Positions 9,438 through 17,589 of a stretch of 64,000 bases of DNA are shown here, piece after piece (position 1 is the first letter of the stretch; each line of letters opens with the position of its first letter). The stretch covers positions 2,286,501 through 2,350,500 of the forward strand of contig NZ_AP018724.1 in NCBI RefSeq assembly GCF_004001245.1, given 5' to 3'. A program made the translations under genes and the position numbers. Under the pieces are notes generated by a model. That model searched no databases, had not been told where the DNA came from, and saw only the letters and a list, made by a program, of their open reading frames with translations. The stretch comes from Sulfurivermis fontis. GTDB lineage: Bacteria; Pseudomonadota; Gammaproteobacteria; Thiohalomonadales; Thiohalomonadaceae.

Positions 9438-9725
9438 AGGGAACTTCTGCATAAGTCCATCCGTGGACCAAACCACGCCCATCGAAATGTGTGATTTTCG
9501 ATGGGTTTCAGAACTTAGGGAAGCTCTGAATAAGTTCAGAGCTTCCGCGGCACAGGGATGTGCCGCCATTTTTCAACGACGATAAGTCGTTGAAAAATGA
9601 AGCCAAGCGAAAATCACACTTTGCGCTTGGCGTGGTTTTGTCCACGGATGGACTTATGTCGCGCAGCCCAGGGAGGGGCGGGAGCGACCTGAGAAGTCCA
9701 GGATGGACTTATTCAGACCTTCCTT
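9438..9725 (+). mobile_element. Five-hairpin repeat element, copy 1 (expanded, composite)
   Basis: This is the longest copy of a dispersed element, in the same orientation as the one at 34525-34682. The core from 9517 holds the hairpins GGAAGCTCTGAA/TTCAGAGCTTCC, GCGGCACA/TGTGCCGC, CATTTTTCAACGAC and its complement, and GCCAAGCG-type arms, and ends in ACTTATTCAGACCTTCC. It is enclosed by a second diverged set of arms: ATAAGTCCATCCGTGGACC at 9451-9469 pairs with its near-complement at 9636-9656. It also has an extra hairpin CCATCGAAA/TTTTCGATGG at 9479-9504. It lies between the ends of the convergent cyclase and hydrogenase-protease genes and encodes nothing. The 350-bp spacer is otherwise empty. 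Confidence 0.85.
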
Positions 9726-9753
9726 AGCCGGCACGCCTCATAGTAACACGATC

Positions 9754-10203
9754 CTACATTTGTGCCAACTCGTCCAGCACCCGCTCGAGCAGCGCCGCCA
9801 GTGCTCCCTCCGCCGACTCGCTATCCCCCATCTCGATCCCGATCACAACGATCTTGCCCGGCAGTCCGCCCAAAGCCCGCCCCAGTGCCAGTGCATCGAC
9901 AACACCGAAGCCGTGCGTCGACACCAGACCCGACCCGGCATTCAACTCATCAAGGGAAAAACGCCGCACGCTGCCGGCGGGCAGGCCCGAGTGCATGGCG
10001 TCGATGATGATGGCGGCATCGGCCTGGCCCAGCAGCGTGAGCAGGCGGCTGCCAGGGCGATCGGTTTGTTCAAACTTGATATCGAGACGGGGAAACTGCG
10101 CACTCAGCGACTGCCGTTCCAAGGCGGCGACGGCCTGCCAGCCGAGGCGGTCGGCGCCGAAGGGAGAGCCGACGCCGAGGATGAGGATGTTCCTGTGCTG
10201 CAT
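9754..10203 (-). CDS. Hydrogenase maturation protease (HyaD/HycI/HoxW family)
   Basis: This endopeptidase clips the C-terminal tail of a NiFe-hydrogenase large subunit once nickel is inserted. The 149-residue protein begins with the family motif ILILGVGSPFGADRLGW, carries the nickel-sensing acidic residue in the GADRLG and IIIDAMHSG segments, and has the STHGFGVVDAL histidine region. It ends the minus-strand hydrogenase operon, 93 bases after the large-subunit gene. Its substrate is presumably the product of 10297-11595, whose C-terminus extends nine residues beyond the expected cleavage site. Confidence 0.92.
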   Translation of the reverse strand: MQHRNILILGVGSPFGADRLGWQAVAALERQSLSAQFPRLDIKFEQTDRPGSRLLTLLGQADAAIIIDAMHSGLPAGSVRRFSLDELNAGSGLVSTHGFGVVDALALGRALGGLPGKIVVIGIEMGDSESAEGALAALLERVLDELAQM

Positions 10204-10296
10204 CCGTTGCCTGATTCAACAGCAGGAGCCGACCCCTCGTGGCGAACAGGCGGCTGCGATACGCGCCCATTCGCCCACGGAGCGGGCTCCCAGTGC

Positions 10297-11595
10297 TCAG
10301 TCCCGTTTGATGTTCACCTTGAGGAAGTGCGTGGCGCAGGAGATGCACGGGTCGTAGTTGCGGATCACCGTCTCGCCGCGCAGGCGGATTTCGTCGTCCG
10401 GCTTGTCCAGCCCCATGGCTTCCAGCGAGCGGCGCAGGTCTTCCTCGATACGCGCCTGATTCTGGCTGGTGGGCGGCACGATGGTCGCCTGCACCACGCG
10501 GCCCTGCCCGTCCAGCTCGTAGCGGTGCCAGAGGATGCCGCGCGGCGCCTCGGTGCAGCCGTAGCCGACGCCGGCGCGCGGCGTGACCTCGACATAGGGC
10601 GAGTCGGGTACGCTGTAATTTTCCAGGATGCGGATCGCCTCCAGCAGTGCGAAGTGCAGTTCCACGGCACGGGCCAGGGCGCTGTGGAACATGTTGTTGC
10701 TGGGGAAGCGCACCTTGGTCTGTTCCAGATTGACGCGCACCGCCTCGGGCAACTGGGCGTAGTTCAGATTGACACGGGCCAGCGGGCCGACCAGGTAGGG
10801 CTTGCCGTGCAGGTGGCAGTGCAACGCATTGGCGTGCGGGATGTGGATCTCCTGGAAGTGCTGGTGGAACTCGCTGATATCGATGTCGAGGCCGTCGTCG
10901 GAAACGATACGGCCTTCGTTGAAGGCGTATTCCTCCGGATGACGCAGGGCGACGGAGGTGAAGCTCTGCGGGTCATCGGGCAGATCGAGGGCGGCCACCC
11001 AGCGCACCAACGCCTCCACTTCAGGGAGAGCGGCACGGCACTCTTCCAGCTTGGCGGCCATCGCGGCGGCACGCGGCGCGTGGAAGAAACCGCCGGCACG
11101 GACGCCGACCGGATGCACGGAACGGGCGCCGAGCAGGCGCACCAGGCTGTTGCCCAGTTCCTGCAGGCGCAGGCCGCGCTTCACCTCTTCCGGATGATCC
11201 GCCGCCATGGCGATGGCGGATTCATAGCCGAGGAAATCGGGCAGGGCCAGCAGATGGATGTGCAGGGCATGGCTTTCGATCCATTCGCCGCAGTAGAACA
11301 GACGGCGCATCTCGCGCACCCACGGCGTGGTTTTGGCACCGAAAATCATTTCAATGGCATGCGCCGCGCTCATCTGATAGGCCACCGGGCAGATACCGCA
11401 GATGCGCGCCACGATGTCCGGCACCTCGGTGTAGCTGCGCCCTTCGAGGAATTTTTCGAACAGGCGCGGCGGCTCGAAGATGCGCAGCTTGAGGTCGGTG
11501 ATGCGGCCGTCGCGCACCTCCAGCTCCATGGCGCCCTCCCCCTCGACGCGGGCCAGGACCGGCACGTTGATGCTGATGTCGCGCCGTTCAGTCAT
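10297..11595 (-). CDS. hydA: NiFe hydrogenase large (alpha) subunit, group 3b type
   Basis: This is the catalytic subunit holding the NiFe centre. The 432-residue chain has the N-terminal nickel ligands in RICGICP (Cys66, Cys69) and the C-terminal pair in DPCISCATH (Cys417, Cys420). The final nine residues after His423 are the tail expected to be removed by the protease at 9754-10203. Size and gene neighbours (FAD/NAD subunit, 4Fe-4S beta subunit) fit cytoplasmic NADP-linked bidirectional hydrogenase/sulfhydrogenase. The ATG at 11593-11595 follows AGGAG by 7 nt and overlaps the delta gene by 8 bases. The frame is open further upstream but with non-conserved sequence. Confidence 0.92.
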   Translation of the reverse strand: MTERRDISINVPVLARVEGEGAMELEVRDGRITDLKLRIFEPPRLFEKFLEGRSYTEVPDIVARICGICPVAYQMSAAHAIEMIFGAKTTPWVREMRRLFYCGEWIESHALHIHLLALPDFLGYESAIAMAADHPEEVKRGLRLQELGNSLVRLLGARSVHPVGVRAGGFFHAPRAAAMAAKLEECRAALPEVEALVRWVAALDLPDDPQSFTSVALRHPEEYAFNEGRIVSDDGLDIDISEFHQHFQEIHIPHANALHCHLHGKPYLVGPLARVNLNYAQLPEAVRVNLEQTKVRFPSNNMFHSALARAVELHFALLEAIRILENYSVPDSPYVEVTPRAGVGYGCTEAPRGILWHRYELDGQGRVVQATIVPPTSQNQARIEEDLRRSLEAMGLDKPDDEIRLRGETVIRNYDPCISCATHFLKVNIKRD

Positions 11596-12367
11596 GACTC
11601 TTCTCCTGCCAGCGCACGCCTTCGGCATGGAAGGCCGGCGCACCGTTGTTGATGAACAGGAAGCGATGGGCGATGGCCTCGGGCAGCAGGCCGAAGCCCT
11701 CGAAGCGTCGCGCCAGCGCCGCCGTTTCCGGGTTCTCCGCCGGGCCGAAACAGGCATAGCAGTCGCGGCCGAAGCTGGGACACAGCGCGCCGCAGCCGGT
11801 GCGCGTCACCGGCCCCATGCACGGCACACCTCTGGTGACCATGACGCAGACGGTGCCCTTGCGCTTGCATTCCAGACAGACCTTTTCCATCTCCTCGCGC
11901 GGCGCGACCCCGAACAGCAGGTCGCGCACCGCCAGCACCACCTGGCGGCTGTTCACCGGACAGCCCCACAACTCCAGATCGACACGCACGTGCTGGGACA
12001 CCGCAGTGGACGTGGGCAGGAACGGGATATGCTCGGGACCGGCATATACCCCGGCCAGCCAGGCATTGCCGTCGGCCATGTTGCGCAAGGCCTGCAGGCC
12101 GCCGGCGGTGGCGCAGGCACCCAGCGTCACCAGATAGTTGCTGTTTTCGCGCACGCGCTTGATGCGCTCCAGCTCGTGCGGCGTGGAGATGCTGCCTTCG
12201 ACGAAGGCCAGGTCGACTTTGGCGTCCTCGTCCAGATAGCCGGCTTCGGCGAAGTGGACGATGTCCACCAACTCGTTCAGTTGCAGCAGTCCCTCGCCGA
12301 GATTCAAAAAGGCGAGCTGGCAACCGTCGCAGGAGGAGAACTTGTGTACGGCGACTCTTGGTTTCAT
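11588..12367 (-). CDS. hydD: NiFe hydrogenase small (delta) subunit, group 3b type
   Basis: This electron-transfer subunit carries the proximal iron-sulfur cluster next to the NiFe site. The 259-residue protein starts MKPRVAVHKFSSCDGCQLAFL with the two N-terminal cluster Cys residues. It then shows the small-subunit motifs VEGSISTPHEL, LGACATAGG, ELWGCPVNSRQV and a Cys-rich C-terminus (GVPCMGPVTRTGCGALCPS and DCYACFG) with ligands for further clusters. There is no twin-arginine signal, so it works in the cytoplasm. The start follows AAAGGGGTT and lies 2 bases beyond the stop of the gamma gene. Confidence 0.9.
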   Translation of the reverse strand: MKPRVAVHKFSSCDGCQLAFLNLGEGLLQLNELVDIVHFAEAGYLDEDAKVDLAFVEGSISTPHELERIKRVRENSNYLVTLGACATAGGLQALRNMADGNAWLAGVYAGPEHIPFLPTSTAVSQHVRVDLELWGCPVNSRQVVLAVRDLLFGVAPREEMEKVCLECKRKGTVCVMVTRGVPCMGPVTRTGCGALCPSFGRDCYACFGPAENPETAALARRFEGFGLLPEAIAHRFLFINNGAPAFHAEGVRWQEKSHD

Positions 12368-12369
12368 GA

Positions 12370-13221
12370 TCAGAACCCCTTTACGCCGAGCAGTTCCTTC
12401 ACTTCCGGATAGCAGAATACCGGGCCGTCCTTGCACACGAAGTTGCCGCCGTGCTGGCAGTGGCCGCAGCGACCGGCGCCGCACTGCATGTTGCGCTCCA
12501 TGGATAGCCAGAGCGATTCCTCGGCAATACCGCGCTTGAGCATGTCGGCGATCACCGCGCGCATCATGCCTTCCGGGCCGCACATCATGACGATGCTCTT
12601 GTGTGGGTCGATGTGCGCCTCGTCAAACAGGATGGGAATGTGGCCAACGCGGAACGGCCACCCCTGGCCAGCCTGATCGGCGGTGAGCAGCACCTGGGTA
12701 TCGGGCAGACGGGCCCACTCCTCGTAGCGTTTCTTCCAGATTAGATCGGCGGCGTGCTTGACGCCCTGCATGATCACCAGCCGGCCATAGCGGGCACGGC
12801 GGCGCAGCACGTAGTTGATTACCGACACCACCGGGGCGCAGCCGAGGCCGCCGGTGGCGATGATCACATCGCGCCCCTCCGCCTCCTTCACCGGCCAGCC
12901 GCGACCGAAGGCACCGCGTACCCCGAGACGATCGCCCACCTGGAGAGCGGCGAGGCCGCGGGTGACGCGGCCGACGATACGGATGGTGTGGTCGTACATA
13001 TGCTCGTCTTCCGGATCGGAGACGATGGAGATCGGCACCTCGCCGACACCGTGCAGGTACAGCATGTTGAACTGGCCGGGCATGAAGCCATAGGCCTTGT
13101 GCACATCCGGATCGGTAAAGCGCAGCCGCAGGGTGAAGATGGTCGGCGACTCCTGTATGCGCTCGACGATCTCCGCTTCATGCGGCAACATGCTCAACGA
13201 CGTGGGCTGCGGTGCGGTCAT
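12370..13221 (-). CDS. hydG: Hydrogenase FAD/NAD(P)-binding (gamma) subunit
   Basis: This diaphorase subunit passes electrons between the hydrogenase module and NAD(P). The 283-residue protein has a ferredoxin-reductase-type FAD barrel (GFMPGQFNMLYLHGVGEVPISIVS), a nucleotide fold (ATGGLGCAPVVSVINYVL, then MMCGPEGMMRAVI) and a C-terminal 2Fe-2S site with four Cys in MQCGAGRCGHCQHGGNFVC. The layout matches the gamma subunit of archaeal and bacterial sulfhydrogenases and is related to PyrK. Its start is 14 bases after the chemoreceptor gene, with AAGGAA upstream, so the two are co-transcribed. Confidence 0.9.
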   Translation of the reverse strand: MTAPQPTSLSMLPHEAEIVERIQESPTIFTLRLRFTDPDVHKAYGFMPGQFNMLYLHGVGEVPISIVSDPEDEHMYDHTIRIVGRVTRGLAALQVGDRLGVRGAFGRGWPVKEAEGRDVIIATGGLGCAPVVSVINYVLRRRARYGRLVIMQGVKHAADLIWKKRYEEWARLPDTQVLLTADQAGQGWPFRVGHIPILFDEAHIDPHKSIVMMCGPEGMMRAVIADMLKRGIAEESLWLSMERNMQCGAGRCGHCQHGGNFVCKDGPVFCYPEVKELLGVKGF

Positions 13222-13235
13222 GGCGATTCCTTGCG

Positions 13236-15194
13236 TCAGGTGGAAGACTCTGCGCTTTTCTGTTCGATGACGTCCAGCATCTGCACGACCTTGCGTGACA
13301 GCGGCTCGATCTTGAGGTACTCCTGCTCCGCTTCCGCCATCTTGCCTGCTTCGCGCAGGTCGATAATGGTACGTATCAGTTTGTGCAGTTCCTCATGGGG
13401 CGGCTCAAGCTGGCGCATCTCCGCCATGTTGCCGTACTTCTGCATTCCCTCACCGTAATACCACTTGCCCAGCACGCAGTCCTTGTGCGAGACGGCCTGA
13501 TCGCGCGTCAGACTGCCCTTGCCGTCGAGATAGGCGCGCAGCTTGCCCTTCCAGGCCAGGTGCGCGGTCTTGGCGGCGGACAGATCGGCACCGTGCACAT
13601 TGGTGCGGAAGCGGGCCACCAGAGCGCGCAGATTGTCCATGTGCTCGTGGATCTCTTCGGTCGAGGCCACGGTGTCCGCCGCGGTGCGCGAGGTCTGCTC
13701 GGCGACACTGGCGATATTGGTAATGGAACGATCCATTTCCTCGGCCACGTGGCTCTGTTCCTCGGCCGCAGTGGCGATCTGATTGCTCATGTCGGTAATG
13801 GTGGCCACCGACTGTACGATGCGATCCAGCACGGCACCGGCCTCGGAAGTGGCGGACACCGTCGCCTGCGCCTGGGTACGGCTCTGCTCCATCATCTCCG
13901 CCGCCTTGCGCGACTGGGTTTGCAGACGCTCGATGATGGCGCGGATTTCCTCGGTGGACTTCTGGGTGCGTTGCGCCAAGGTACGCACCTCATCAGCCAC
14001 CACGGCAAAACCGCGGCCCTGTTCGCCGGCGCGCGCCGCTTCGATGGCCGCATTGAGTGCCAGCAGATTGGTCTGCTCGGCGATACCGTTGATCACTTCC
14101 AGCACCCGCCCTACCTCGCGGCTGTCTTCCTGCAACTGCGCCATCACGCCGGCGCCCTGCTCCACCTGCTGGGCCAGACTGTCGATGCTGTCGATGGTCT
14201 GCGTCACCACACGACGGCCGTTCTCCGCCTCCTCCTTGGCCTGAGCGGCAGCCTCGGCGGTATGCGAGGTATTGCGCGCCACCTCCTGCACGGTGGCGGC
14301 CATTTCATTCATGGCGGTGGCAATCTGATCGATCTCGGAGTGCTGCCGCTGTACACCGCGCATGGTCTCTTCCAGACGGGTCGCCACACTATCCATGGTG
14401 CTGCTCACCTGTGCCGTGCCATGAGTTACACCACCCACGATCTGCCCCATATGCGACACCATGTCATTGTAGGCGGCGAACATCTGGCCGATTTCGTTTT
14501 CCGTGTTATCCACGGTCAGTGTATGGGAAAAGTCACCGCCCCCCACCGCCTTGAGATGCTCGCGCAGACGGTCGATCTGTTGCATCAACACCGTCATGCC
14601 GAACATGCGGCCAAAGGTTACCAGCAACAGGATGACGAAGGTCGAGCCGAGTGCCACATACAACTGCTGCCGGGCTTCCGCCTTTGCCAGGGCCTCCATC
14701 ATCAGAACCGCGGCATTCATTTCCTTCAGCACCAAGGGCGAACGCTGCTGGATGGCGCGCATCTGCTCGGGATTGCGGCTATCGACGTAACTGAGGATAT
14801 CGCCCTTGTAGTCCTGCCACAGCTGCTCCACCTTCTGCAGCTGTTCCCGCACCCCCTTGTTGCTTACCGCAGTGATGCCGCGTTCGGCATTGCCCTCGAG
14901 CAGGGCGCGATGCGCATCCTCGAACTGCTTGATGGTGGCCAGCACCGTATCCTTGCTCTCCATACCCTGTCCCGCGAGCAAGGCCTCCTTGGCGAGTTTC
15001 TGGCTCAGCATGCGCTGGGCGCCGGCGACATTGATGCCGGCGGCATCGTTACCGAAGTTGAAATAGAGATCCGCCGCCACCACCGCCGCAAACACGAAAA
15101 TCAGCGTGTAGGAAAACAGAAACTGCTTGTCCAGGCTGCGGATGCCCAAGGCTCTCAGCATCTGCTGGATGATGTTGGCAATCAGCTGTCTCAT
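13236..15194 (-). CDS. Methyl-accepting chemotaxis protein, PilJ-type sensor and C-terminal CZB domain, inside the hydrogenase operon
   Basis: This 652-residue chemoreceptor has TM1 at about 24-45 and a short periplasmic domain of the PilJ/NarX kind ([19 protein letters not shown]). TM2 lies at about 181-203, followed by HAMP and a long coiled-coil signalling domain. The kinase-control tip is [24 protein letters not shown]-terminal zinc-binding CZB domain (from about 540) has the ligands in [19 protein letters not shown] and PHEELH. CZB domains are known to bind zinc and sense oxidants such as hypochlorite. An AAGGAGT site precedes the ATG. It lies 44 bases after the hydrogenase beta gene and 14 before the gamma gene, with no break in strand, which suggests it signals the state of hydrogen or redox metabolism (inference). 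Confidence 0.93.
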   Translation of the reverse strand: MRQLIANIIQQMLRALGIRSLDKQFLFSYTLIFVFAAVVAADLYFNFGNDAAGINVAGAQRMLSQKLAKEALLAGQGMESKDTVLATIKQFEDAHRALLEGNAERGITAVSNKGVREQLQKVEQLWQDYKGDILSYVDSRNPEQMRAIQQRSPLVLKEMNAAVLMMEALAKAEARQQLYVALGSTFVILLLVTFGRMFGMTVLMQQIDRLREHLKAVGGGDFSHTLTVDNTENEIGQMFAAYNDMVSHMGQIVGGVTHGTAQVSSTMDSVATRLEETMRGVQRQHSEIDQIATAMNEMAATVQEVARNTSHTAEAAAQAKEEAENGRRVVTQTIDSIDSLAQQVEQGAGVMAQLQEDSREVGRVLEVINGIAEQTNLLALNAAIEAARAGEQGRGFAVVADEVRTLAQRTQKSTEEIRAIIERLQTQSRKAAEMMEQSRTQAQATVSATSEAGAVLDRIVQSVATITDMSNQIATAAEEQSHVAEEMDRSITNIASVAEQTSRTAADTVASTEEIHEHMDNLRALVARFRTNVHGADLSAAKTAHLAWKGKLRAYLDGKGSLTRDQAVSHKDCVLGKWYYGEGMQKYGNMAEMRQLEPPHEELHKLIRTIIDLREAGKMAEAEQEYLKIEPLSRKVVQMLDVIEQKSAESST

Positions 15195-15238
15195 GCTAAT
15201 GACTCCTTATTGTGTTTGTATGTGTCAGACCTGATGCA

Positions 15239-16315
15239 TCAGGCCTTGCACAGGGCAGTGGCTTCGGCGGTGATGTCGATGGCCGCCGGACACCAGCTGA
15301 TGCAGCGGCCGCAGCCGACACAGCCGGAGCGGCCGTACTGGTCATGCCAGCTGCCGAGCTTATGGGTCAGCCATTGACGATAACGGAATTTGGTTTCCGC
15401 CCGGATCACCACGCCGTGGATGTAGCTGTGGCCTTCGGTAAAACACGAGTCCCACTGCCGGTAGTGCACGCTGCTGCGACCATCCAGCGCCGGTTCATCG
15501 CGTTCGCTGTGGCAGAAACAGGTAGGGCACACTGCAGTGCAGTTACCGCAGGACAGACAGCGCGCCGCCACGTCATCCCAGCGCGCATGCTCCAGGCGGG
15601 CGAACAGCATGTCACGCAGGTTGCGCCCTGGCAGGGTGCGGGTCTGCTGCGCGGCGGCAGCCGCATTCTGCTGCTGGGCCAACGCACGTTGCACGTCACT
15701 GGCCGGCTCCAGATACAGCTCGCGCAGAATATTGCCGCCGGCTGGCGTACCACTGCGGATGACGTAGCCCTCATCCAGCTCATCCAGCACCAGGTCGAAA
15801 CCGGCCCGCGCCTCGGGGCCATCGCCGGTGGAGGCGCAGAAACAGGTTTCAGCCGGATGGGTACAGTTCACCGCCACCAGGAACAGGCGTTCACGGCGCG
15901 CGGCGTAGTAGGGATCGTCGTGGAGGAAATGCAGATCGTGAATGTGTAGCGCAGCCAGGTCGCAGGCGCGCACCCCGATCACGGCGGTGGGCGCATTGTG
16001 CAACGGTACCGGCGCAAAACCGGCCCCCTGCGTGGCCTGCCAGAGACTTTCGCGCGGCGCGAAGGTCAGCGGCTTCAGCGCCTGCGGGCCGGTGGCCCAG
16101 GCAAAGCTGCGTTCACCGCCGGCGGCCTCCAGTCGATAGCTGCCCGGAGCCTGATGGTCACGCATACCCTGCGGCAGGCGGGCGATGTCATCCAGCGCTT
16201 CATACACGATGGCACCATCGCGTACCTGTGGACCGATACAGTGAAACCCGACGGCACGCAACTTATCTAGCAGGCGCTGCAACTCCTGGCGGGGAAGAAA
16301 CAGGTATTCGGCCAT
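15239..16315 (-). CDS. hydB: Hydrogenase 4Fe-4S (beta) subunit, sulfhydrogenase type
   Basis: The beta subunit wires the diaphorase to further iron-sulfur clusters and, in sulfhydrogenases, is linked to reduction of polysulfide. The 358-residue protein has a first domain of the HycB/asrA-like kind (VIGVRACDLAALHIHDLHF, CTHPAETCFCASTGDGPEA). Two 4Fe-4S motifs follow: CLSCGNCTAVCPTCFC and CVGCGRCISWCPAAID near the C-terminus. I chose the ATG at 16313-16315; ATGs at 16324 and 16333 are in frame and possible. It is the first gene of the operon, followed by the chemoreceptor. Confidence 0.88.
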   Translation of the reverse strand: MAEYLFLPRQELQRLLDKLRAVGFHCIGPQVRDGAIVYEALDDIARLPQGMRDHQAPGSYRLEAAGGERSFAWATGPQALKPLTFAPRESLWQATQGAGFAPVPLHNAPTAVIGVRACDLAALHIHDLHFLHDDPYYAARRERLFLVAVNCTHPAETCFCASTGDGPEARAGFDLVLDELDEGYVIRSGTPAGGNILRELYLEPASDVQRALAQQQNAAAAAQQTRTLPGRNLRDMLFARLEHARWDDVAARCLSCGNCTAVCPTCFCHSERDEPALDGRSSVHYRQWDSCFTEGHSYIHGVVIRAETKFRYRQWLTHKLGSWHDQYGRSGCVGCGRCISWCPAAIDITAEATALCKA

Positions 16316-16373
16316 CGACTCCATCCCTTGCATTATTATCGAGAATGTTGCCGGTGTGTGTCTTTGGGCAAGC

Positions 16374-16397
16374 ATCCGGGTTAAGCTTAACCCGGAT
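16374..16397. promoter_or_regulatory. 24-bp perfect palindrome between hydrogenase and V-ATPase operons
   Basis: Two 12-base halves meet at 16385/16386: ATCCGGGTTAAG and its exact complement CTTAACCCGGAT. The site lies 59 bases upstream of the hydrogenase beta ATG and about 90 bases upstream of the first V-ATPase ATG, in a 172-bp divergent spacer. It could be an operator for a dimeric regulator controlling both operons. The lack of a T-run and the divergent setting argue against a terminator. Confidence 0.6.
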
Positions 16398-16487
16398 ATT
16401 TGCTGAATGACAGGTGCCGCACGGCAATCAATCACGCTGAGCGGCATTACCGGACACAACGGTCATCCAGCGGTCACGGAGCCGCGC

Positions 16488-16829
16488 ATGAAAGAACAGC
16501 AGAACTCCACCGAAGAGGCGATGAATCGCGTGCTGGAGGCCGAACGTGCCGCCCTCGCCGCCATTGCGGAATGCACAACCCGGGCAGCAAACCTGATCGA
16601 AGCGGCCCAACAGCAGGCGCGCCGCATACACCGCCGCACGGATAGCCGCATCAGCCAGGTCCATGCCCACTGCGCCCTGGCCCTCGGCCGTCAGGTGGAG
16701 CTGTTGCTGCAACAGGAAGCGGAAAACGCTTCCGCAACGGTTCCCGATGCGGTAATACAGGAAGTACTGGCCGCAGCCGTCGAACGGCTGGCGCAATCCC
16801 TCACCGACGACGCGGCCGGCGATGACTGA
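16488..16829 (+). CDS. V-type ATPase peripheral-stalk coiled-coil subunit (G/H-like)
   Basis: This 113-residue protein is almost entirely helical and rich in Glu, Ala, Gln and Arg (EEAMNRVLEAERAALAAIAECTTRAANLIEAAQQQARRIHRR), as in the small stalk subunit that pairs with subunit E in bacterial and archaeal V/A-type ATPases. The start at 16488 follows a GGAG site by about 7 nt. It is the first gene of the operon and overlaps the next by 8 bases. Function rests on shape and position rather than on a strong motif. Confidence 0.7.
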   Translation: MKEQQNSTEEAMNRVLEAERAALAAIAECTTRAANLIEAAQQQARRIHRRTDSRISQVHAHCALALGRQVELLLQQEAENASATVPDAVIQEVLAAAVERLAQSLTDDAAGDD

Positions 16830-17589
16830 ACTCAGCCACTTGGCCTATGCCCAGGTTCGCCTGCAGGCCCGTTACGGCCAGTTGCCCGACACCGTGGGCT
16901 GGCGCCGCCTGGAGGCGATCACCGCGCTGGGACACTTCCTGCAGACCGCGCGCACTACGGGGCTGCGCCCCTGGCTTCTCAATATCGCCGCCCACGGCGA
17001 CAGCCACGCCATGGAAAACTCGCTGCGCCGACAGTTGCGCCAGCACATCGCCGAGGTGACTCGCTGGATGCCGCCGTCCTGGCGTCCGGCCACGGCCTGG
17101 TGCAGCCTGCTGCCCGACCTGCCGGCACTGCGGCACCTGCGCGACGCTGGCGAGATCCCGGCCTGGTTGCACGGCGACGCGCACCTCAAGCCCTACGCCC
17201 ACGAGCTGCAAGCCCTGCGCCTGCAGGCCCTGCGCGACTCGCCCTATGCACCGCTGCTCGATGACGGTAACGGCGCCGGCCCGGCAGCGGCCTGGGCTGC
17301 CCACTGGCGCCGGCTGTGGCCGGCCGAAGCGACAGCGGCCGAGCGCGCGGCCCTGGAGGAGCTGGCGACACTGTTTGCGGATCACTACGCTATCCTGCGC
17401 AGCGACCCCGGCCAGGACAGCCGGCGTGCCCACGACGAACTGGAGCGGCACCTGCGCCTCGGCTTCCGCCGCCACCCGCGTCAGCCCGCCACTGCCTTCT
17501 ACTACCTGGCCCTGTGCGGCCTCACCCTGCAGCGGCTGCGCGGTCTGCTCACCCGCCTGATCCTGTTTCCCCTGGAGCGCGCCTCATGA
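16822..17589 (+). CDS. ntpC: V-type ATPase subunit C (V0d/AC39-like)
   Basis: This 255-residue, mostly helical protein is at the position of the d/AC39-like subunit that caps the membrane rotor and joins it to the central shaft. It begins YAQVRLQARYGQLPD and includes W-rich helices (WRPATAWCSLLPDLPALRHLRD) as in diverged bacterial members. It is shorter than the usual 320-350 residues. It overlaps the stalk gene by 8 bases and the subunit I gene by the ATGA at 17586-17589, so translation is coupled. Identity is from gene order and general fold character. Confidence 0.68.
   Translation: MTELSHLAYAQVRLQARYGQLPDTVGWRRLEAITALGHFLQTARTTGLRPWLLNIAAHGDSHAMENSLRRQLRQHIAEVTRWMPPSWRPATAWCSLLPDLPALRHLRDAGEIPAWLHGDAHLKPYAHELQALRLQALRDSPYAPLLDDGNGAGPAAAWAAHWRRLWPAEATAAERAALEELATLFADHYAILRSDPGQDSRRAHDELERHLRLGFRRHPRQPATAFYYLALCGLTLQRLRGLLTRLILFPLERAS

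Noticed and set aside
16322-16333. Longer forms of the hydrogenase beta protein
   Set aside because: Upstream ATGs at 16324 and 16333 are in frame and cannot be ruled out, but the spacing from AAGGG favours 16315.
16374-16397. Palindrome as a rho-independent terminator
   Set aside because: It lies between two divergent starts and has no T-run on either side.
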